Positions 32,861 through 38,118 of a stretch of DNA of 38,118 nucleotides are shown here, one piece after another (positions within the stretch are counted from its first letter, which is position 1; each line of letters starts with the position of its first letter). Source of the DNA: Chloroflexota bacterium. GTDB lineage: Bacteria > Chloroflexota > UBA11872. Below the pieces are notes generated by a model. That model was not told the DNA's origin. It made no database searches and saw only the letters and a list, made by a program, of their open reading frames with translations. The translations under genes were made by a program, and so were the position numbers. The DNA is taken from NCBI GenBank assembly GCA_009839425.1, contig VXPS01000264.1, positions 1 to 38,118 on the forward strand, read 5' to 3'.

Positions 32861-33955
32861 TCAAGGGCTCTCGGAAGCTGCCACTTCCCGCCACGCCGCC
32901 GCCAAATGCTCCTGCACCTTCACCGGCAGCCCCGTCTTGCTGCTCTCGATCGCGGCGGTCACCAGCGCCACCGACTGCAGGTTGTCGACCACATTCGTCT
33001 CCATCGGCTCGCCGCCCTCCAGCCAGCGCACGAACTTCTCGATCAACCACGCGTGGCCCCAGAACGGCTGCTCCAGCCAGGGAACGGTGTGGCCGTCGCC
33101 CTCGGCCTTGATGCGAGCATTGCGCGTCGGGTCGAACGGGAAGCACTCCAGGCGGTCCGATCCGAGGACCAGCGTCGCCCCTTCGCACTCCGCGCGCGTG
33201 TTCTCGCGGCCCCAGCCGTCCATCCCCACGGCGTTCACCTTGGAGCCCTCGTAGGTGGCCCGCACGCCGTTCTCAAACTCCATCGTCACCAGCGCCTGTG
33301 AGTCGCCGGCAAATGCGCTCCAGGCGGGATTCCAGGTCCGCGCGTAGATGGTGTCGCACTTCGCGCCGGCCAGGTCGGCCAGGATGTCCAGGTGGTGCAC
33401 CGACCCTTCCACCAGCAGCGGATCCTCCATCTCGTAGCGGAACCCGAGTCCCCAGGCTCCCAGCTGCCGCGCCTCCTGGGTGAACCGGAACACCAGGTAG
33501 TTCAAGTCGCCGTAACGACCCGACCGCACGCTCTCGCGCATCGTCGTCTTGTACTGGTTGAAGCGATGACTCATCGTCACCGCCATTTTTCTGCCGGCCT
33601 TCGTCGCCTTGTCGGCAATCCGCACCGACGCCACCAGCGTGTCCGCGATCGGCTTCTCCGACAGGATGTGCATGTCGTGGGCTACCGCCTGGTCAACGAC
33701 CTCCTCGTGCGAGTACGGCGGTACGACCACCGTGCAGAAGTCCGCCGGATTCTCGTCGAAGGCCCGCTGGATGTCCGTGTAGCACTGCGCCTCACCTAGT
33801 CCCAGGTGCTCCCGGGCGTTCCCCAGCACCTCGGGGTTCGTATCCACCGCGGCCACCACCTCGATCAGCCCCGCCGCAACGTGCGGTGGCAGGAAGTCCC
33901 GGCACCACGTCGCCCCCATCCCGCCGGTCCCAACCTGGATCATCTTCAAGGCCAT
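32861..33955 (-). CDS. Gfo/Idh/MocA family oxidoreductase
   Basis: MALKMIQVGTGGMGATWCRDFLPPH, FCTVVVPPYSHEEVVDQAVAHDMHILSEKPIADTL. Confidence 0.9.
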   Translation of the reverse strand: MALKMIQVGTGGMGATWCRDFLPPHVAAGLIEVVAAVDTNPEVLGNAREHLGLGEAQCYTDIQRAFDENPADFCTVVVPPYSHEEVVDQAVAHDMHILSEKPIADTLVASVRIADKATKAGRKMAVTMSHRFNQYKTTMRESVRSGRYGDLNYLVFRFTQEARQLGAWGLGFRYEMEDPLLVEGSVHHLDILADLAGAKCDTIYARTWNPAWSAFAGDSQALVTMEFENGVRATYEGSKVNAVGMDGWGRENTRAECEGATLVLGSDRLECFPFDPTRNARIKAEGDGHTVPWLEQPFWGHAWLIEKFVRWLEGGEPMETNVVDNLQSVALVTAAIESSKTGLPVKVQEHLAAAWREVAASESP

Positions 33956-34049
33956 TGCCGCTTCTCCAGTGCGTATTCGGCCGGCGAAACGCTCGCGCCA
34001 GTCACTGCCTCAGACGCCACGATAGTCGGCCAACCTGGCACGCAGCCTG

Positions 34050-35447
34050 CTACCAGGCCTCGTTCTCCGGCCGCAGCGCTTCGAACTGGTGATACACCGG
34101 CGTTTCACCCGGCTCCGTCACGAACACCGAGTACGCGGAAGCCCGCCTCCCCGTCAGTCGAATCCGCGTCGGCTGGCCAATCGGTGCTTCGGCCTGCCCC
34201 GCACCTCGCCACTCCACTCGGTGCGCCGTCCCGTCCCCATTGATCGGCCGGCAGTCCCCCGCCGTGAATCCCGCCAGCGGCCGCGCCTCCGCGTCCTGCA
34301 ACTCCGCCCGAATCTCCCCATCCGCAGCCGTCCGCGCGTTGACGAACACGTCCACCGACGGCGCCTTGAACGCAATCGTCCCCAGCTCCGCCGGCGCCTC
34401 GCCCGCCCGCAGCGCCACGAACCGATCCGGTTTCAGCCGCGCCATGCCCAGCCCGGCCTCCTGCGGCTCCAGCTCCCAGTGCCGCGAGTGCCGCACGTTC
34501 GTCCCCGCGTAGTAGTAGCGAATCTCATCGTCCAGAAACACCGGCTGCGAGGCCGCCTGCAAATTCCCGCAATCCCACTCGCCGGGGGCGCCGTTCCGAA
34601 TGAACGCCGTCCCCGGCTCGGCCCGGTGCCACGCCGTCCCCACCCGCGCATAGGTCAGCTCCGGCGTCTGCAGCCCATGAGGCTTGCCCGATTCCCGGTC
34701 CTCGGGATCGGTCGCATAGATCCACAGCGTGCCCAGTTCGTACGACCCATAGGCGCAGGCGCCCAACCCGTAGAACTGCGTCTGCGGCGGATCCCCCGCA
34801 TCCGGCTCCAGCACCATCCGCGGCTCGCCCGACCAGTGCGCAAAGTCCCACGACTCGCTACGAAACACCCGTCGCCCATACCCCGCCATCCGGTGATATG
34901 CCGCAAACCGCCCGTCCGGGGCTCGCAGAAAGCCGATCGGGCAGTCCGGCGCCGTCGCAATCACCGGCTGCACCCGGCCGCCAAACATCCGCGCCGATTC
35001 CCAGCGCATCCCGTCCGCGCTATGAAACGCCGACACGCAGCCCGACGGCGCCGCCCCCGTCAGCAGCTTGAACCGGTATTCCGGCCGCGGATCCTCCCGG
35101 TCCTCGATCACCGCGGACCCCAGCGGCTCCCCGTCGAACACGATATTGGTCGGCTGCCGACCGTCCCTGAACACATCCAGTTCCGGCTTGTGCCAGCGCA
35201 GTCCGTCGTCGCTCTCCGCGTATGCCAGCCGCACGCGCCAGGGCGCCTCCACCACCTCGTACCAGGCCCGAAACCGCCCATCCGCCCCCCGCAGCACGCT
35301 CCCGAACATCTGCATGTTCCCGTGCTCCCACGGCAACTCCGGCCGCAGCAACGGCGCCCCCGCATCCTTCACCGGCGACTCCACCGCCCGCGCAAACCCC
35401 TCCACGTACTCCAACTCGCGGTAGTCAAAAAACAGCAGCTTCTTCAT
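34050..35447 (-). CDS. Glycoside-hydrolase-like beta-propeller protein (GH32/GH43-like), function unknown
   Basis: MQMFGSVLRGADGRFRAWYEVVEAPWRVRLAYAESDDGLRWHKPELDVF, CVSAFHSADGMRWESARM; start at MKKLLFFDYRELEYVEGF (35447). Confidence 0.55.
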   Translation of the reverse strand: MKKLLFFDYRELEYVEGFARAVESPVKDAGAPLLRPELPWEHGNMQMFGSVLRGADGRFRAWYEVVEAPWRVRLAYAESDDGLRWHKPELDVFRDGRQPTNIVFDGEPLGSAVIEDREDPRPEYRFKLLTGAAPSGCVSAFHSADGMRWESARMFGGRVQPVIATAPDCPIGFLRAPDGRFAAYHRMAGYGRRVFRSESWDFAHWSGEPRMVLEPDAGDPPQTQFYGLGACAYGSYELGTLWIYATDPEDRESGKPHGLQTPELTYARVGTAWHRAEPGTAFIRNGAPGEWDCGNLQAASQPVFLDDEIRYYYAGTNVRHSRHWELEPQEAGLGMARLKPDRFVALRAGEAPAELGTIAFKAPSVDVFVNARTAADGEIRAELQDAEARPLAGFTAGDCRPINGDGTAHRVEWRGAGQAEAPIGQPTRIRLTGRRASAYSVFVTEPGETPVYHQFEALRPENEAW

Positions 35448-35787
35448 CGCCACCACTCCTGCCGCCTGGATACCCCGACAGAAGTCGAGCTTACGGCCCC
35501 TCGCCCTCGCCTAGGCGTCCTCCAACTCAATGCGGTCACCGAAAGGACAAGGGCGGCTAGACCCGCTCCTCGTAGAGGTCCTCTCGCCTGAGGCTCAGGC
35601 CTTCCGCGGTCCGGTCTCTAGACACGAAGGCGACGGAGCGGTCCAGAGCTGCGGTTCACGTAGTAGGAAGTGGTGCGGAGGTTGACCGTGCGCGGCGCTG
35701 TCGGAACAGCTCGTCTCCGTAGGGCAGTTTGGGCCGAGTAGCCGCCGCTGCGCCGGCCACGTCACATACGAGGCTGGGTATCGGGCT

Positions 35788-35952
35788 CTAGCCGCCCTGG
35801 CTGACTGGCGTCCTCGTGCCACGCGGCTTGAAATTGAACTCGTCGCTGTCAGCGCAGGCCCCAACGCTGGACCCCACCGCCACTCCGAGGATCAGAACCG
35901 AAACCGCGAGCAGACGGCGACGGCCGAGTTTGCGATCGCGTTTCTCCCGCAT
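35788..35952 (-). CDS. Short putative lipoprotein
   Basis: MREKRDRKLGRRRLLAVSVLILGVAVGSSVGACADSDEFNFKPRGTRTPVSQGG; basic n-region, hydrophobic h-region, Cys after SVGA. Confidence 0.35.
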   Translation of the reverse strand: MREKRDRKLGRRRLLAVSVLILGVAVGSSVGACADSDEFNFKPRGTRTPVSQGG

Positions 35953-36125
35953 CGATGCGTCCCCTGCGCATGGCGAGCGGCGGGTGGCCCCCACGATTAC
36001 TCCTACGGACCATCGCCGCCCCAGGCGCCCGAGTCTAGCCCAGTCAGTTCTCCCAGGCATTAGGCCAGGGGCTGTCTGCGAGCACGTCGGAGATCCGCGA
36101 CCAGGCGTAGTTCCCGCAGACATCG

Positions 36126-37109
36126 TTGATGGATCCGCGCGTGAAGGCGACCATGGCCCGCGTGCGACCGGTTTCTCGAGTCAGCCTGCCAGCCGGGTCG
36201 GCTCGTACGCAGCAGGATCCACCAGTGCAACGGAACGCGGCCAGCAAATCAGGCGGAGCCTGCGCACCGCTGCGCCTTTCCGACCTGGTCCGCGATCTCC
36301 TTGCCCTCGGCGTCCGCCCCGGCGACCTCCTGATGGTCCACAGCTCCCTCCGCAGCATCGGACTCGTGGATGGCGGACCCGAAACCGTCGTCGACGCCCT
36401 ACTCCAGGCCCTCGGACCCGACGGCACCCTCGTCGTCCCCACGTTTACCTACCCAACCGCCGGGAACCCCGAGTTCGTATTCGATCCAATCCACACCCCC
36501 TCGCAAATGGGCGCCATCTCCGAGGCCGCCCGCCGCCGACCCGAAGCCCACCGCAGCATCCACCTCGCCCACAGCATCGCCGCCATCGGCCCGCTGGCCC
36601 AGGCCATCACGACCTCCGGCGGCGCCTCGGGCTGGGACGCTCACAGCCCCATGGGCCAGGTTTTCAGCCGCAACGGCCGCTACCTGCTGCTCGGCGTCCC
36701 CTACCAGAACCTCACCGCCATGCACCTGTGCGAAGTGTGGCTTGGACTCCCGTACCGAAAGCCTCGCACCTCGGAAGGACGCATGCGTCACCCCGACGGC
36801 TCCACCACGCCCCTCGTCAGCATCGGAACCCCGCCGCTGCCCGGGAACCCCGGCAGCGACTACAACCGCCTCGGCCAGCGCATGGAAGACGCCGGCCTGG
36901 TCAAACTCGCCCCCGTCGGCAACGCCATCGCCCGCCTGCTCGACGCCCACGACATGGGCGCGATGGGACGTGAACTCACCCGCCGCGACCCAAACGGCTT
37001 CCTCCAACAAGGCCCCACCGTCACCCAACTCACCCACGGCCACACCATCGAATCGGAGAAGGGCGAACACTGCGTCGTCGATCCAACCCGCATCTACGGC
37101 GCGACGTGA
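36126..37109 (+). CDS. AAC(3) family N-acetyltransferase
   Basis: LALGVRPGDLLMVHSSLRSIGLVDGGPETVVDALLQALGPDGTLVVPTFTY, HPxx-type HLAHSIAAIGPLA, LLLGVPYQNLTAMHLCEV. Confidence 0.88.
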   Translation: MMDPRVKATMARVRPVSRVSLPAGSARTQQDPPVQRNAASKSGGACAPLRLSDLVRDLLALGVRPGDLLMVHSSLRSIGLVDGGPETVVDALLQALGPDGTLVVPTFTYPTAGNPEFVFDPIHTPSQMGAISEAARRRPEAHRSIHLAHSIAAIGPLAQAITTSGGASGWDAHSPMGQVFSRNGRYLLLGVPYQNLTAMHLCEVWLGLPYRKPRTSEGRMRHPDGSTTPLVSIGTPPLPGNPGSDYNRLGQRMEDAGLVKLAPVGNAIARLLDAHDMGAMGRELTRRDPNGFLQQGPTVTQLTHGHTIESEKGEHCVVDPTRIYGAT

Positions 37110-37221
37110 GGCGAACCGTCCCAGGTCCAGACTGCACGGCCGGCGTTTGTGTGCCTCACGAAATCGGCGACAAACCGCTTCGCCGAGGCGTGCCAAACTG
37201 ATAGAACGCCAGGGGGACTGA

Positions 37222-37755
37222 GTGACCAGCACGAGTTCCGACCCATCGGGTCTCAATCAAGGTCCAAAGGGATCGACGAAAGTAAGTTTAGATATCGTAA
37301 TACCGTACTGTCTGGTCTATCTCAATAGTCGTGGAAAGGTTCTTCTAATCAAGAAATCTGAGGGCCGCTCTCATGCGGGCGAGTGGATCGGTCTTGGCGG
37401 TAAACTTGAGCCCGGTGAGGATCCGGTGTCAGCCGCAGTTCGAGAATTCAGGGAAGAGTCCGGATTGACCATTGCGGATCCTCAACTGAGAGGGACTTTC
37501 ATCTGGATCGATGAAGTGCATTGTGGAATCGTCCACATTGTGACGGCGACCAAGTGGACTGGAACGCTGACCGACTCCGAGGAGGGTGAGCTCCAATGGC
37601 ACCGCATTGAAGACCTCGGAACGCTCCCAGGACTGGCTAGTCACCAGCCGCTGTTTCTAGACGCAGTGATGCTCGATTGCGACCGCTTTTATTCCGGAGC
37701 CGCCGTCGTTCGGGAATACAAGATGGTCGAGTATGCAGACAACCAAAGCCCATAA
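37222..37755 (+). CDS. Nudix hydrolase (MutT/8-oxo-dGTP diphosphatase-like)
   Basis: GKVLLIKKSEGRSHAGEWIGLGGKLEPGEDPVSAAVREFREESGL (canonical Nudix box); GTG start. Confidence 0.9.
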   Translation: MTSTSSDPSGLNQGPKGSTKVSLDIVIPYCLVYLNSRGKVLLIKKSEGRSHAGEWIGLGGKLEPGEDPVSAAVREFREESGLTIADPQLRGTFIWIDEVHCGIVHIVTATKWTGTLTDSEEGELQWHRIEDLGTLPGLASHQPLFLDAVMLDCDRFYSGAAVVREYKMVEYADNQSP

Positions 37756-37956
37756 CGTACGTCGCGAAGCGCAATCTGGGATCAGAAGTGGAATGTCGGA
37801 TTCGGCCCATGTTCTCCATTGGCAGCAACCTCCTTCCCAGCTTCGTGACGATGTGGACAAGCCGCCAGCCGTGAGCGCTCAGTGTTTCGTGTCAGTCGTG
37901 TCCTGCGATGTGCTCCGATCGCGTCGGTCAGAGTCTCGACTTTGTCCCGGGTTGCC

Positions 37957-38118
37957 TTAGGTGCAAGAGCGGCTGCGCCGTCGGTAATACAACGCCACCT
38001 TCCGGAAAGCCCGCACGATGTCGTCAATATCCCCATCGCTCAGATTCGGCCACATGTTGAACCCAACCGTCCGACCCATCAGCGCTTCCCCCTTCGGACA
38101 CCCGCCCGACCCATACTC
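37957..38118 (-). CDS. C-terminal part of a DegT/DnrJ/EryC1/StrS-family aminotransferase, running off the right edge
   Basis: EYGSGGCPKGEALMGRTVGFNMWPNLSDGDIDDIVRAFRKVALYYRRRSRSCT*. Confidence 0.65.
   Translation of the reverse strand, partial: EYGSGGCPKGEALMGRTVGFNMWPNLSDGDIDDIVRAFRKVALYYRRRSRSCT

Noticed and set aside
34089-35591. 500-aa plus-strand ORF opposite the propeller protein
   Set aside because: Arg/Pro/His-rich translation typical of antisense of GC3-biased coding DNA.
37733-37960. 75-aa ORF downstream of the Nudix gene
   Set aside because: No recognisable motif, overlaps the Nudix end and has no clear RBS; not supported as a gene.

Overview
This 38 kb high-GC window looks like the replication-origin neighbourhood of a bacterial chromosome. 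Chloroflexota is my guess from gene content only; it is not tested. Around 3.2-5.9 kb there is dnaA, a putative oriC (three DnaA-box-like 9-mers spaced 20-21 bp plus an AT-rich patch), parB with no adjacent parA, and an exact 16-bp parS palindrome that doubles as the first codons of a rhomboid protease gene. A second parS-like site, one mismatch, lies near 23.1 kb. The rest is mostly ordinary chromosomal coding: PBP1A, a LysM/SH3 protein, a PspC / LiaF-toastrack-like envelope-stress block, an RsuA/RluB-type pseudouridine synthase, TerC, Gfo/Idh/MocA oxidoreductases, a PEP mutase/isocitrate lyase family enzyme, sbcD/sbcC, sugar-hydrolase-like proteins and Nudix enzymes. Embedded in it are toxin-antitoxin genes and remnants: vapB with a VapC frame interrupted by UGA, a hicB-hicA pair whose HicB has an unusual N-terminal extension, and two convergent orphan antitoxin-like genes. 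The points most worth follow-up are: (1) parS placed exactly at the parB/rhomboid junction; (2) a decayed pspC relic showing that the PspC/LiaF block was duplicated; (3) the HicB N-terminal extension with a TATCGATATCGATA operator-like palindrome; (4) the UGA at the conserved Cys position of VapC; (5) a non-canonical C-x6-C in place of the SbcC/Rad50 CxxC zinc hook. I did not find a CRISPR array, an rRNA or tRNA gene, or a clearly novel multi-gene system. All assignments come from reading the translations; no database search was run.
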